Positions 15,733 through 24,635 of a DNA stretch of 46,528 nucleotides are shown here, piece after piece; position 1 is the stretch's first letter; each line of letters begins with the position of its first letter. Origin of the DNA: CAKZQX01 sp034437035 (GTDB lineage Bacteria > Chloroflexota > Chloroflexia > Chloroflexales > Chloroflexaceae). Below the pieces are notes generated by a model that was given only the letters and a program-made list of their open reading frames with translations, did not search any database and was not told the origin of the DNA. The translations under genes were made by a program, and so were the position numbers. Where the stretch lies: positions 1 through 46,528 of the forward strand of contig DAOTUI010000082.1 in NCBI GenBank assembly GCA_034437035.1. Direction: 5' to 3'.

Positions 15733-18312
15733 GTGCTGCTCGACAATCAGGTTTTCAACGACTATGAGGTTGAGCATGTGTTCGAGACCCTCGGTCGGCG
15801 CACCATGCTGCTCAATGCGCGTCGCCTGGATGCTGTGCAACTGATCCTGCTCAGCATTCGTGATATCACCGCACAGAAGCAGGCAGATGAGGCGCTACGA
15901 GAGCGCGAAGCGGAACTGGCCCGCGTGCAGCGGATCGGCAGGGTTGCTGGTGTAGTTATCGGTATCGAGCAGGGCCTGATCGGGCATCGTTCGCCCGAAT
16001 ATCTGCTTTTACATGGTCTGCCGCCTGAGACCCGGGACAAAACACACACCGACTGGCTTCAGCGCCTGCACCCCGACGACCGGGAGCAGGCCGACACCAT
16101 ACTCCGGCAGGCGCTGGCCGGCACCGCGATGACCTATCGGAACGACTACCGCATCATCCGTCCCGACAACGGGCAGGAACGCTGGATTTCTGCGGTGATG
16201 GATATCGAGCGGGATGCGACGGGCCGGCCGGTGCGCCTGATCGGGGCGCATATCGACATCACCGAGCGCAAGCAGGCGGAGGAGGCCCTGCGCGCATCGG
16301 AAGCTCGCTTCCGCACCATTGCCGACCTGGTGCCGGATCTGCTCTGGAGCAGCGACTCGGAAGGATTTACCCACTGGTATAACCGGCGCTGGCTGGACTA
16401 CACCGGACAACCCCTCGAAGCAGCTACGGATCACGGCTGGCTTGACGTCATCCACCCCGATGACCGCGAAACCGCGTTGCGGACCTTCCAGCAGACGGTT
16501 GCTGCCGGCGTCCCGCTCCGCCAGGAGCATCGCATTCGCGGTGCGGATGGTACGTACCGCTGGTTTCTGGCGCAGGCGCTGCCCCTGCGCGATGAGCAGG
16601 GCCGGATTACGCAGTGGTACGGGGCGGCTACCGACATCCACACGCAACGGCTGGCGCTGGAGACGGCCCAGGTCGCCCATGCCGATACGGAGGCGGCCCG
16701 TGGCGCGCTGGCCCGGGTTAATGCCGAACTGGAGGACCGGGTTGCCACGCGCACCGCCGATCTGGTACGCATCAACCAGACCCTGGAGGCGCTGCTGACC
16801 GTCGCGCCGCCGGCAATTATCACGCTCGATCCCGATGGCCGGGTGCGGCGCTGGAACCCGGCGGCCACACAGCTCTTTGGCTGGAGTGCCGACGAAGTGC
16901 TGGGGCACCGGCTGCCTACCCTACCGCCGGGTACACCCCTGACCGACGCGGATGAGCAGCATGCGCTTCAGGGTGAGGGTATTCCGCATGGCCGGGAGAC
17001 GCAGCGCCGCCGCAAGGATGGCACGCCGGTTGAGGTGAGCCTCTGGACCGCGCCCCTGTACGATGCGGCAGGACGGATCTACGCGGCCCTGGCACTGCTG
17101 ACCGATATCGCCGCGCGCAAGCAGGCCGAACGGCAGGTGCAACATCTGACGAACCGGCTGCGCCATCTGCGTGCAATTGATCAGGCCCTGCTGGCGGCCC
17201 GCTCGGCCACGGAGATTGCCGATGCCGCGCTGGCTCATGTCCAGGATCTGCTGCCCTGCCAGTATGCCGGCGTCGTCATCTTCGCCCACCACCGCGAGAC
17301 GGCAATCATCCACTCGCGTTCGTTCACCAGCGTTGCGCCGTTCAGCGGGGAACTGCCGCTGGAACCCTTCGTCTCCCCGGATAATCCGGCGTATGGACCG
17401 GCCGAAACCCATACGACAAACGTAGCGATCAACAGCAGGTCGCCCCTTGAACAGCATCTGCAGACGGCGGGCATGCAGACCATCCTGAGTCTGCCCCTGG
17501 TCGCACGGGAGTATACGTTGGGGATACTGGTCTTTGGCACACCGGTGGCCGACGCCTTCACCGCCGAGCATCGGGGCGTGGCTCAGGAAATCGCCGACCA
17601 GTTGACGATCGCGCTCCAACAGGTGCAGCTTGTTGCGCAGGTCCAGCAGGGGGAGGAGCGGATGCAAGCGCTCTCCCGGCGGCTGCTGGAGGTGCAGGAG
17701 CAGGAGCGCCGCGCCATTGCCCGCGAACTGCACGATGAGATCGGCCAGATTATGACCGGGCTCCAGTTGCAGATCGGCATCCTGCAACACGGGGCACGCC
17801 CGGACCAGGAGAATCAGTTCGCCACGCTCAACAGCACGTTGAGCGACCTGATCCAGCGGGTGGACGGTATGTCGCTGAACCTGCGTCCCTCGGTCCTGGA
17901 CAACCTGGGCGTGTTGCCGGCCCTGCTGCGACATATCGACCGCTACACCCGCCAGACCGACATCGAGGTGGATTTCCTGCACACCGATCTGGATCAACGC
18001 TTCCCCCCGGAGATTGAAACGGTGGTCTACCGGGTGGTGCAGGAGGCACTGACCAATGTGGCGCGCTATGCCGGGGTGCCGCAAGTGCTGGTCCAGGTCC
18101 AGGTCACAGCGCAGGCAATCATCATTGAGGTCATCGACGAAGGGCCGGGGTTTGATTTGCAGCCGGTGCTCAATGCCGGTATGTCAAGCGGCATATCCGG
18201 GATGTATGAGCGGGTCGGACTGGTGGGAGGGCAATTGTTCATTGAGGCGGTCCCCGGCAACGGCACGACGATTATTGCCGAAATCCCGCTGCCCGAGCGT
18301 CAGGTTAACTAA
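15733..18312 (+). CDS. PAS/GAF sensor histidine kinase (NarL-type), C-terminal part
   Basis: 859 residues in the same frame as the upstream fragment. In order: the rest of a PAS domain (FNDYEVEHVFETLGRRTMLLN), three further PAS/PAC units (ends at SIRDITAQKQ, HIDITERKQ, DITAARKQ-like segments), a GAF domain (about residues 480-640), a HisKA_3 dimerisation helix with the phosphoacceptor histidine in AIARELHDEIGQIMTGLQL (about 664), and a HATPase_c domain (EALTNVARYA, IEVIDEGPGF, GISGMYERVGLVGG). This is the NarX/DegS class that normally phosphorylates LuxR/NarL-type regulators, but none is nearby. If translated separately, the first start is GTG 15733, with no strong ribosome site. Cytosolic; no membrane helix was seen. 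Confidence 0.9.
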   Translation: MLLDNQVFNDYEVEHVFETLGRRTMLLNARRLDAVQLILLSIRDITAQKQADEALREREAELARVQRIGRVAGVVIGIEQGLIGHRSPEYLLLHGLPPETRDKTHTDWLQRLHPDDREQADTILRQALAGTAMTYRNDYRIIRPDNGQERWISAVMDIERDATGRPVRLIGAHIDITERKQAEEALRASEARFRTIADLVPDLLWSSDSEGFTHWYNRRWLDYTGQPLEAATDHGWLDVIHPDDRETALRTFQQTVAAGVPLRQEHRIRGADGTYRWFLAQALPLRDEQGRITQWYGAATDIHTQRLALETAQVAHADTEAARGALARVNAELEDRVATRTADLVRINQTLEALLTVAPPAIITLDPDGRVRRWNPAATQLFGWSADEVLGHRLPTLPPGTPLTDADEQHALQGEGIPHGRETQRRRKDGTPVEVSLWTAPLYDAAGRIYAALALLTDIAARKQAERQVQHLTNRLRHLRAIDQALLAARSATEIADAALAHVQDLLPCQYAGVVIFAHHRETAIIHSRSFTSVAPFSGELPLEPFVSPDNPAYGPAETHTTNVAINSRSPLEQHLQTAGMQTILSLPLVAREYTLGILVFGTPVADAFTAEHRGVAQEIADQLTIALQQVQLVAQVQQGEERMQALSRRLLEVQEQERRAIARELHDEIGQIMTGLQLQIGILQHGARPDQENQFATLNSTLSDLIQRVDGMSLNLRPSVLDNLGVLPALLRHIDRYTRQTDIEVDFLHTDLDQRFPPEIETVVYRVVQEALTNVARYAGVPQVLVQVQVTAQAIIIEVIDEGPGFDLQPVLNAGMSSGISGMYERVGLVGGQLFIEAVPGNGTTIIAEIPLPERQVN

Positions 18313-18385
18313 CCACGAAGAACACGAAGACATGAGAAAACGGCTGCCATTCAAAAATCTTCGGGGTCTTCGTGTCCTTCGTGGT
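18312..18385. terminator. Inverted repeat after the PAS kinase
   Basis: ACCACGAAGAACACGAAGAC (18312-18331) pairs with GTCTTCGTGTCCTTCGTGGT (18366-18385) with one mismatch over 20 bp and a 34-base loop. It begins right at the kinase stop codon and lies between convergent genes, so it may act as a bidirectional terminator. The ACCACGAAGAACACGAAG motif resembles a simple dispersed repeat. Confidence 0.6.
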
Positions 18386-18416
18386 AAATACAAGCCCATG
18401 GTCAATAAGCGCCGCG

Positions 18417-19409
18417 CTACCCCGCCATGCGGCGCACACGGGGCAGCACCTCGCGCCCGTAGAACTCGATCACGCCGAACTGATCCGGCTGGCCGGAGTG
18501 GATGTAGACCTCCGTCACGCCACTGTTGAATACCTGCATCAGCGACTCGGCATGCTCGTCCGGGTCAGGGCTGACCAGCCAGTTGCTCGTCACCTGCTCG
18601 GTGGAGATGTCGGATGTGGCCTGCTGTGCAATGGCACGCGGATCAGGATTGTGGACAAAGGTGTCCCACGCCTTGGGAATAAACCGCCAGATCTTCGCGG
18701 ACTCAGCGGCCTCGGCCTGCCCGCCAACCGTCACAAAATGCTCGGCCATGATGGGCATTGCCTGCGGATCGCGGCCCGCCGCGCGCGCGCCCTCGGCGAA
18801 AGCATCGCGCATCTCGGGCATCATCGCGCTCATTGAGTCAGTGATCAGGCCATCGCCATGCCGGCCCGCCTTGCGCATGCTCTCCGGTCCCTCGGCAGCG
18901 ATATAGATCGGGATCGGTTCCGGCGGCAGATCATAGATCCGGGCATTTTCAACCTGGTAATAGTCGCCCTGAAACGTAACCCACTCGCCGCTCCAGAGCT
19001 GCCGGATCAACTGCACCGCTTCCACCAGGCGGTCGGCCCGCTCCTGATAGTTGCCCCAGCCACCACCGGCCGGAATCTCGTTCAGCGCCTCACCCGATCC
19101 CACCCCCAAAAACACCCGGCCAGGGTAGAGCACGCCGAGCGAGGCAAACGCCTGGGCCACAATCGTGGGGCGATAGCGGAAGGTCGGGCAGGTGACACCC
19201 GTGCCGAAGGGCAGGCGCGGCATCCGCTGACCCAGTGCCGCCAGCGTAATCCAGGCCTGCCCGGAGTGGCCCTGGTTGTCCATCCATGGATGAAAATGAT
19301 CACTCGTCCAGACCGTATCGAAACCCGCCGCTTCTGCGGCAGCGCCAAACTCCAGCAACTGCGGGGCGAGGAACTGTTCGTGGGATAGGACAAAACCAAT
19401 CTTTGCCAT
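18417..19409 (-). CDS. F420-dependent LLM-class oxidoreductase (FGD-like)
   Basis: A 330-residue luciferase-like TIM-barrel enzyme. The stretches TGVTCPTFRYRPTIVAQAFA, LYPGRVFLGVGSGEALNE and IPIYIAAEGPESMRKAGRHG are typical of the F420-dependent glucose-6-phosphate dehydrogenase-like branch, which uses coenzyme F420 rather than FMN. SDHFHPWMDNQGHSGQAW also matches that branch. The real substrate cannot be read off; many paralogues are not sugar-phosphate dehydrogenases. The ATG at 19409 has GAGAGGTGT upstream. It is monocistronic, with an AGAAC-rich tract just upstream. It is cytosolic and full length. Confidence 0.9.
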   Translation of the reverse strand: MAKIGFVLSHEQFLAPQLLEFGAAAEAAGFDTVWTSDHFHPWMDNQGHSGQAWITLAALGQRMPRLPFGTGVTCPTFRYRPTIVAQAFASLGVLYPGRVFLGVGSGEALNEIPAGGGWGNYQERADRLVEAVQLIRQLWSGEWVTFQGDYYQVENARIYDLPPEPIPIYIAAEGPESMRKAGRHGDGLITDSMSAMMPEMRDAFAEGARAAGRDPQAMPIMAEHFVTVGGQAEAAESAKIWRFIPKAWDTFVHNPDPRAIAQQATSDISTEQVTSNWLVSPDPDEHAESLMQVFNSGVTEVYIHSGQPDQFGVIEFYGREVLPRVRRMAG

Positions 19410-19429
19410 CGTGACACCTCTCCTCTATC

Positions 19430-19515
19430 GAGAACAGAGAACAAAAGAACAGAGAACAGAGTGCATCTGGCCCGTCTCTATCGGACACCTCATCTATTCT
19501 TTGTCTTCAATTTAT
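19430..19515. repeat. AGAAC-rich imperfect inverted repeat
   Basis: GAGAACAGAGAACAAAAGAAC at its left and ATTCTTTGTC...ATCTGTTCTTG at its right give weak pairing upstream of the oxidoreductase start. It is the same type of sequence as at 6464-6552 and 14175-14216. Between here and 19840 I see no gene; one stretch (TTTCTCACCGCAGAGACGC, about 19719) resembles a common dispersed motif. Confidence 0.5.
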
Positions 19516-19840
19516 CTGTTCTTGCCATACTCACTCCCCCGAACGATTGGTGTAAAACGTCAGAGGATGCTGGTATGACTACTTAGCAGGAAATGTGCCA
19601 CGCTACCTACCGATGTTGGGCCAGAGGCGATACCTTTCAAATACCACGACGTACGCGGTATTCTATCCCGATGTACCGATGCACCTCCGGCAGGGTAAAA
19701 TAGTACTACAACGAGATTGTTTCTCACCGCAGAGACGCAGCGGGCGCAGAGATGATAAACACCGGAATGGATTAATCGGCTCACTCTGCGGCTTCAGCGC
19801 GCATGGTTGCAGGCAATCCGCGTTGTAGTAATAGGACATC

Positions 19841-19887
19841 CTTTTTGGAAAAAAAGTGGCTCGGAGAGCCACTTTTTTTCCAAAAAG
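19841..19887. repeat. 22-bp perfect hairpin, family copy 2 (no conserved flanks)
   Basis: A perfect 22-bp stem with a GGA loop. The tip is GTGGCTC-GGA-GAGCCAC, identical to copies at 33374 and 46438, and the outer part begins CTTTTTGGAAAAAAAG. The conserved arms found around other copies are missing here; instead the right side runs directly into a 25-bp direct repeat. It lies upstream of the minus-strand oxidoreductase gene and downstream of the minus-strand kinase gene, where it could terminate kinase transcripts. Confidence 0.8.
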
Positions 19888-19890
19888 ATA

Positions 19891-20024
19891 TTCTCAACGT
19901 GCATCAGCCGGATCAGGCGTTCCCGGCAGGATGCCGCAGCCCCGGCAGGCATCCCACCGGCTCAAGCCGCGACTCCCGGTTATGCATATCCGGACTTTTT
20001 TCTCAACGTGCATCAGCCGGATCA
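19891..20024. repeat. Pair of 25-bp direct repeats
   Basis: TTCTCAACGTGCATCAGCCG followed by GATCA occurs at 19891-19915 and again at 20000-20024. Both copies follow a T/A-rich run (AAAAAGATA and CTTTTT). The 84 bp between them are GC-rich and do not look coding. This could be a scar of insertion or slippage. Confidence 0.8.
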
Positions 20025-20071
20025 CGGACGTGATGCGGACGCGCAGCAGCGCGTCCCTACCGCGACCACCC

Positions 20072-20107
20072 CGTACCCTGTACCCTGTTACCCTGTACCC
20101 TGTACCC
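20072..20107. repeat. CCCTGTA short tandem repeat
   Basis: About four to five imperfect copies of TACCCTG/CCCTGTA end at the kinase stop codon. Just left is a GGACGCGCAGCAGCGCGTCC hairpin (20038-20057), close to the internal hairpin of the MITE-like repeat at 14327, so this may be the trace of another copy. Confidence 0.65.
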
Positions 20108-22150
20108 CTACCCCACAAACCAGCGCAGCATCCGCATCCAGACATTCTCGGTCAGGATCTGCACCGGGAAAGTGATCGGGAGAAGCAGATTTCCGGCCAG
20201 GAGATCAAGCTCGATCGGGCGGGAACCGGGGGCAGCGGCGGCAGGCGGCGCCAGCAACACCCGGCACTGCTCCCGGCCGCCGGGGGGCAGGGTGGTACGG
20301 GCATCCTGCACTCGTACCCAGGAGTGGCGGCTGCTCCAACTCAGATTACAGGGATGCTCGCTCAGATTCTCAACCTCCAGCATGTAGTAGGCCTGGCTAC
20401 CGGCGGCGACCTGCGGCTCCTCCAGCGGATTGAGGCCATGGATCTGCAGCCGGGGGAAGCGATGCGGATCAAGCCGGTGCAGCACCTGCCCCACCAGCAG
20501 TTGCAGGGTAAACTCGCCAGGGTCGGGATTATGCTTAATCGTCGCCAGTTCGGCCGCCAGTGCGCGCTCGCCCTGCGCATGCAGCCAGCGGCGGAGCATC
20601 CCCCGCTCCAGCAGTTCCTTCAGTAGCGGCACCAGATCGGGCTGCGTCGGGTTAAGCTCTTCCAGATGCGTAACCCAGCGCGCACCCAGCGGCAGCCGCG
20701 GGCATGCTGTGGCCTCCCAGGGAATACTGAAAGTATACTTCCCGCAGCGCAGGGTCAGGCTACCCTGATGTTCACCCGTGCGCCCGGCGGCGACCAACGC
20801 CAGTTCACAACTACCGCCGGGGGGCAGCACCTCGCTGTGCCGGCGCACCGGACGATCCTCAACCAGCAGGCGCACCTCCAGCTTGCGCGAGGGCGGGCTC
20901 TCGATATCCCAGCAGAGCGGATGCAGCGTGGCATTATGAATCGTCACCGTCTGCGGCGCGCTCCACAAGCCCCACTGGCGCAGCGGCACCTCACCAAAGC
21001 TAATCTGTCCGGGGGTAATCTCGAGCGCAGGACTGCCGTCGGCCGGGGCCATAGTCATCAACAGCACATCCAGCGGGCGCCGGCGGTTGGGCGTCTGCTG
21101 TTGCATGGCGCGCCAATCGTGCAGCAACTTGCCCATGATCCGGTCGGGATGCACATTCAGCCAGCGCTCAAAAGCACCATTGACCAGCGCCTCTTCTACC
21201 AGTTGGGCATACTGCACGGTAGCGCGCACCAGTTCACGCTGGTTGGTGATGCGCAGATCGGGCGCCAGGTGCAGCGGCTCGGGTGCCTGCGGGAGCGTCA
21301 GTGCCGCGCGCAGGGCCGCCGCCGTGGGTGCGCGCCGGGCCACATCCAGCACCAGCGCCCAGCGCAGGGCAGGAGCCAGTCCCGGCGCGGCCATATTCAG
21401 GCGCGGCAGATCAAACTGCAGCGGAGCCGCGGTCGGGTCGTCTCCCGTGAGCAGTTCATAGCAGGTGGCGGCCAGGCTAAACAGGTCGCTACGCTCATCA
21501 CTTGTGCCGCTCCTCAGTTGCTCCGGCGAAGCATAACCCGGCGTGCCATGGCGCGGCCGCGGACGGCGCGGCGGGCGCTGGGTGCGGGTCAGCGCCGCGC
21601 CCAGATCGATCAAGGCCAGCGTGCCGTCGGTCCGCAGGATCAGGTTGGACGGCTTGAGATCGCCACAGATGATCGGGGGGCGGCGGGTGTGCAGGTAGCT
21701 CAACAGGTCACAGAGCTGAACTGCCCAGCGCTGCACCTGCCGCACGCCACAGGGCCCCCGGTTGGCGACCTCGGCCAGGGTTGAGCCGGGGACCAGTTCG
21801 CGCACCAGCCAGGTCAGGTTGTTATCGTTGTGGAACTGCACTGCGCGCGGCAATGCCGGATGGCGCAAGCGTCGCAGCAGGCGCGCCTCCCAGCGCAGCA
21901 CAGTCATCGCCTCCTGGCGTTCATCGGCGGGCAGATCATTGCGTACGATTTTGACGGCCAGCGGCTCGGGGTTGTCACTGTTGCCCGCCTGCAGATCCGT
22001 GGCCTGGAATACCACCGCCTGCCCGCCCCAACCCACCAGCGCATCCAGCCGGTAGCGCTCGTCCAGCACCTCCCCCGGCCAGAAATCACACGGCGGCGAC
22101 TGAACCGTCGCAGGTGCATCCAGGCGAATTGTTCTTGCTGGTTCTGACAT
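20108..22150 (-). CDS. Hanks-type serine/threonine protein kinase with C-terminal beta domains
   Basis: 680 residues. The kinase domain covers about residues 30-290: glycine loop VGWGGQAVVF, catalytic lysine in LAVKIV, catalytic loop ICGDLKPSNL (about 158), metal-binding DLG in ALIDLGAA (about 180), then GTPGYASPEQ. The usual H-R-D is C-G-D, so it is a non-RD kinase, though the essential aspartate, lysine and asparagine remain. After a helical stretch, the C-terminal half has two or more immunoglobulin-like beta segments (ISFGEVPLRQWGLWSAPQTV, and SQAYYMLEVENLSEHPCNLSW), typical of sensing or binding parts. No transmembrane helix was seen. The start chosen is ATG 22150; earlier in-frame ATG 22189 or TTG 22210 are possible. 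Confidence 0.9.
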   Translation of the reverse strand: MSEPARTIRLDAPATVQSPPCDFWPGEVLDERYRLDALVGWGGQAVVFQATDLQAGNSDNPEPLAVKIVRNDLPADERQEAMTVLRWEARLLRRLRHPALPRAVQFHNDNNLTWLVRELVPGSTLAEVANRGPCGVRQVQRWAVQLCDLLSYLHTRRPPIICGDLKPSNLILRTDGTLALIDLGAALTRTQRPPRRPRPRHGTPGYASPEQLRSGTSDERSDLFSLAATCYELLTGDDPTAAPLQFDLPRLNMAAPGLAPALRWALVLDVARRAPTAAALRAALTLPQAPEPLHLAPDLRITNQRELVRATVQYAQLVEEALVNGAFERWLNVHPDRIMGKLLHDWRAMQQQTPNRRRPLDVLLMTMAPADGSPALEITPGQISFGEVPLRQWGLWSAPQTVTIHNATLHPLCWDIESPPSRKLEVRLLVEDRPVRRHSEVLPPGGSCELALVAAGRTGEHQGSLTLRCGKYTFSIPWEATACPRLPLGARWVTHLEELNPTQPDLVPLLKELLERGMLRRWLHAQGERALAAELATIKHNPDPGEFTLQLLVGQVLHRLDPHRFPRLQIHGLNPLEEPQVAAGSQAYYMLEVENLSEHPCNLSWSSRHSWVRVQDARTTLPPGGREQCRVLLAPPAAAAPGSRPIELDLLAGNLLLPITFPVQILTENVWMRMLRWFVG

Positions 22151-22220
22151 TGGAACACTTACCGAATGGTCAGGGGCACATGGCAACATGACCGGGCCGC
22201 TCTGCCCCAACCGCTATCCC

Positions 22221-22249
22221 TTGACACCGTTTTAACAATTCGGTACATT
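22221..22249 (+). promoter_or_regulatory. Sigma-70-type promoter
   Basis: TTGACA (22221-22226), a 17-bp spacer and TACATT (22244-22249). This is near-consensus, with transcription expected to begin around 22256, about 50 bases before the FAD oxidoreductase start at 22309. It lies in the divergent space between the kinase and the oxidoreductase. Confidence 0.8.
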
Positions 22250-22308
22250 TGAACTATTGGTCTCTATTGTATCCGAGATTTCCCATTTGGGCTAGTGAAG
22301 GAATCAGC

Positions 22309-23661
22309 ATGTCGCAGGATCAACCATCCGGGACTGATAACGCACGCCACTCACAGGCAACCCCGCCTGAAAGCGATACCTATGATGTGATTATCGTCGG
22401 GGCGCGTATCGCGGGAGCGGCCACGGCCGCACTGCTGGCCGAACAGGGCGCACGTGTGCTGCTGCTGGACAGCGTGACCTTTCCGGCTCCGACCATCTCC
22501 TGTCCGGTTTTCTATGGCAACAGCATGGCCATGCTGGAGCGGATCGGCGTCCTCGATGTAGTCGATGCCATCGGCGCGCCGCGCATCACCCGCTACGGCA
22601 CTCGCTCGCCGGAGCTGGATCTGGTGGCGCGCCTGCCGCATGCATATGGGCGCGACTTTGCCTACTCGATCCGCCGCGAACTGCTGGATACCGCCGTGCT
22701 GCGCCGGGTGCAGACCTATCCGGGCATCACGTTGCGCGAGGGCTTCCGGGTCAGCGACCTGCTCTGGGGCGCGGGCCAGGTGGTCGGCGTACGCGGACGG
22801 CAGAACGGTGGGCCGGAGGAGACGATCTATGCGCATCTGGTCGTTGGCGCGGACGGCAAGCGCTCACGGGTGGCCCGCGCGGTGAATGCGCCGATCTATG
22901 ACCGGATCACGGGCGACACGGCAATTTTCTATGCCTACTACCGGAATTTTACGCCGCTGGAGGAGCCCAGCGCGGTGGTCAACCTGGAGCCGCAGACCCG
23001 CCAGGCCGCCCTGGTCTTCGATGCCGACAACGGTCTGACGGTCATCTCGACCGGTATCCCGTCCGAGCGGTTTGCGGCGGCCCGCAAAGACCCGGAAGGC
23101 ACGCTGGAGCAGACCTGGCGCAGCTTCCCGGAACTGGCCGCGCGGGGCCGCAACGCCATCCGCGAAACCCCGGTGGTGGGCCAGGGACCGACGGATAGTT
23201 TTTACCGCCAGTCCTACGGGCCGGGATGGGCGCTGGTTGGTGATGCCGGGCATTATATCGACCCGATTACCGGCCAGGGGATCAACAATGCGCTACGCAG
23301 CGCGGAGTTGTTCGCCGCAGCATGGGTGCGCACCCGGCGGCGCACCGCCTGGCAGCGGGCCATGGCGGACTACCAACGCCGGCGGGACAGCGAAACCCGC
23401 CCGATGTACAATCTGGTCGCGTTTGGTCGGCGGGTGCAGCCGGCGGTTGACGCGGGCCTGGATATCTGGACGCCGCTGCTGCAGGCGATTGCGCGCCACC
23501 CGGAGATTACCACGCACTACATTGGCATCTACAACGGCGCAACCCGGGTTGATGCGTTCTTCAGCCCGGCGAACCTGACCCGGATTCTGCTGCAGGATGG
23601 CCTGCGCTACCAGTTGCCGCGCTTTGCCATAGGCACACTGAGCCGCGCACTGGCGACGTAG
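22309..23661 (+). CDS. FAD-dependent oxidoreductase (PHBH/geranylgeranyl-reductase type)
   Basis: 450 residues. An N-terminal dinucleotide-binding fold (YDVIIVGARIAGAATAALLA, ending VLLLD) and the second FAD motif GWALVGDAGHYIDPITGQGI (about residue 310) place it with group A flavin monooxygenases and the geranylgeranyl-reductase-like group. The first glycine motif reads G-A-R-I-A-G, a common variant in this group. A YSIRRELLDTAVLRR stretch is also typical. The substrate is unknown. The start ATG 22309 has GAAGGA 8 bases upstream, which is better than the upstream start at 22249 that would overlap the promoter's -10 element. It is transcribed from the strong promoter at 22221, apparently alone. 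Confidence 0.9.
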   Translation: MSQDQPSGTDNARHSQATPPESDTYDVIIVGARIAGAATAALLAEQGARVLLLDSVTFPAPTISCPVFYGNSMAMLERIGVLDVVDAIGAPRITRYGTRSPELDLVARLPHAYGRDFAYSIRRELLDTAVLRRVQTYPGITLREGFRVSDLLWGAGQVVGVRGRQNGGPEETIYAHLVVGADGKRSRVARAVNAPIYDRITGDTAIFYAYYRNFTPLEEPSAVVNLEPQTRQAALVFDADNGLTVISTGIPSERFAAARKDPEGTLEQTWRSFPELAARGRNAIRETPVVGQGPTDSFYRQSYGPGWALVGDAGHYIDPITGQGINNALRSAELFAAAWVRTRRRTAWQRAMADYQRRRDSETRPMYNLVAFGRRVQPAVDAGLDIWTPLLQAIARHPEITTHYIGIYNGATRVDAFFSPANLTRILLQDGLRYQLPRFAIGTLSRALAT

Positions 23662-23760
23662 GGTGTGCGGCGTGCGGCGTGAAACATCCAGCGTGTGACA
23701 TCCAGCGTGTGACGGCGGGGGGTAGTAGCTTCCTGCCGTTGCACAAGTGAGGAAGCAGCT

Positions 23761-24348
23761 ATGCCTGTCACCTATACCAATCGGAAGGGTGTTACCTACA
23801 CACTCTGCCAGGGAACCACCAAAACCGGCAAACCGCGTTACTTCTTTGCGCGCCGGCCACGCGATACGCCGGTTGAGGCAGTCCCGGAGGGCTATCGCAT
23901 CAGCGAGAGTGTCAATGGAATAGTTTCGCTGGAGCGTGCCACACCCGTCCAGATCCCACCGGAAGAGGTTGCCGTTGTCGCGGCAGCCATCGCCCGGTAT
24001 AAAAAGCCGCAACGCTACCGGGCCGCCGCAAAGAAGCAGATTATCGAGGTTTACGAGAACACCCGCGCCGATGCGGAGACGTTAATGGGCATTCTGGGAG
24101 AACAATTTCCAGTTACGCCCGACCTGGCGCAGCGCTTGCAGGCGGAGGAGGAACAGTACGCCCAATTTACCGCCGTTCTGCGCTTCATCCTGATTGATAA
24201 ACGGCAGCGCACGTACAATGTACAGCGCTGGTGCTATCGGGGCAGCATTGATGACTGGATTGATCTCAGGCTGACGGGACAACTACCCGATCTGGTAGAC
24301 CGGGTTATTCCGCGCCTGGGGACCGATGATTTTTACGAGCCATCCTGA
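23761..24348 (+). CDS. Hypothetical protein of about 195 residues
   Basis: I do not recognise a named family. The protein begins MPVTYTNRKGVTYTLCQGTT and has a short beta-rich N-terminus (RYFFARRP), followed by helical, charged stretches (EEVAVVAAAIARYKKPQRYR and QRLQAEEEQYAQFTAVLRF). There is no signal peptide or membrane helix. The ATG at 23761 is preceded by GAGGAAGCAGCT, a good ribosome site. The upstream 100 bp carry short tandem CCAGCGTGTGAC units. Codon use matches its neighbours, so a real gene is likely; it may be cotranscribed with the oxidoreductase, 99 bp upstream. Confidence 0.8.
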   Translation: MPVTYTNRKGVTYTLCQGTTKTGKPRYFFARRPRDTPVEAVPEGYRISESVNGIVSLERATPVQIPPEEVAVVAAAIARYKKPQRYRAAAKKQIIEVYENTRADAETLMGILGEQFPVTPDLAQRLQAEEEQYAQFTAVLRFILIDKRQRTYNVQRWCYRGSIDDWIDLRLTGQLPDLVDRVIPRLGTDDFYEPS

Positions 24349-24389
24349 TAGAATACCGCCGGTCAGATGCGCATTGACACACGTTACAC

Positions 24390-24602
24390 GACACGCGTTA
24401 CACGGTGGGAGTCTGGACCACGAACAATACGAAATGAGCGAAAACCGCCGGCAGGGCGGAAGATTCTATGCTTGTTCACAAAAAATTTGCACCCTGTGCA
24501 AATCTTTTGTGAACAAGATGAATTAAGTACCACGCTGCCGCAGGCGAATCGGGCCGTTCATCCAGACACATGCCTGATTTGAATGTCCACCGCGTACCTT
24601 GT
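24390..24602 (+). repeat. Hairpin-bearing dispersed element, copy 3
   Basis: Left outer end GTTACACGGTGGGAGTC, left arm CGCCGGCAGGGCGGAAGATT, a hairpin at 24471-24517 (22-bp stem with one mismatch, loop CCT, outermost CTTGTTCACAA), right arm AGTACCACGCTGCCGCAGG, and right outer end CCACCGCGTACC. It lies between convergent genes (the hypothetical protein gene and the glucosaminidase gene) and could terminate both. Confidence 0.88.
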
Positions 24603-24635
24603 GGTACTTGAAAGGTATGGTATTGCCCCGAACCC

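Noticed and set aside
20072..20107. Telomere-like CCCTGTA repeat as a replicon end
   Set aside because: It is only a few imperfect units next to a stop codon; short slippage repeats of this kind are common.
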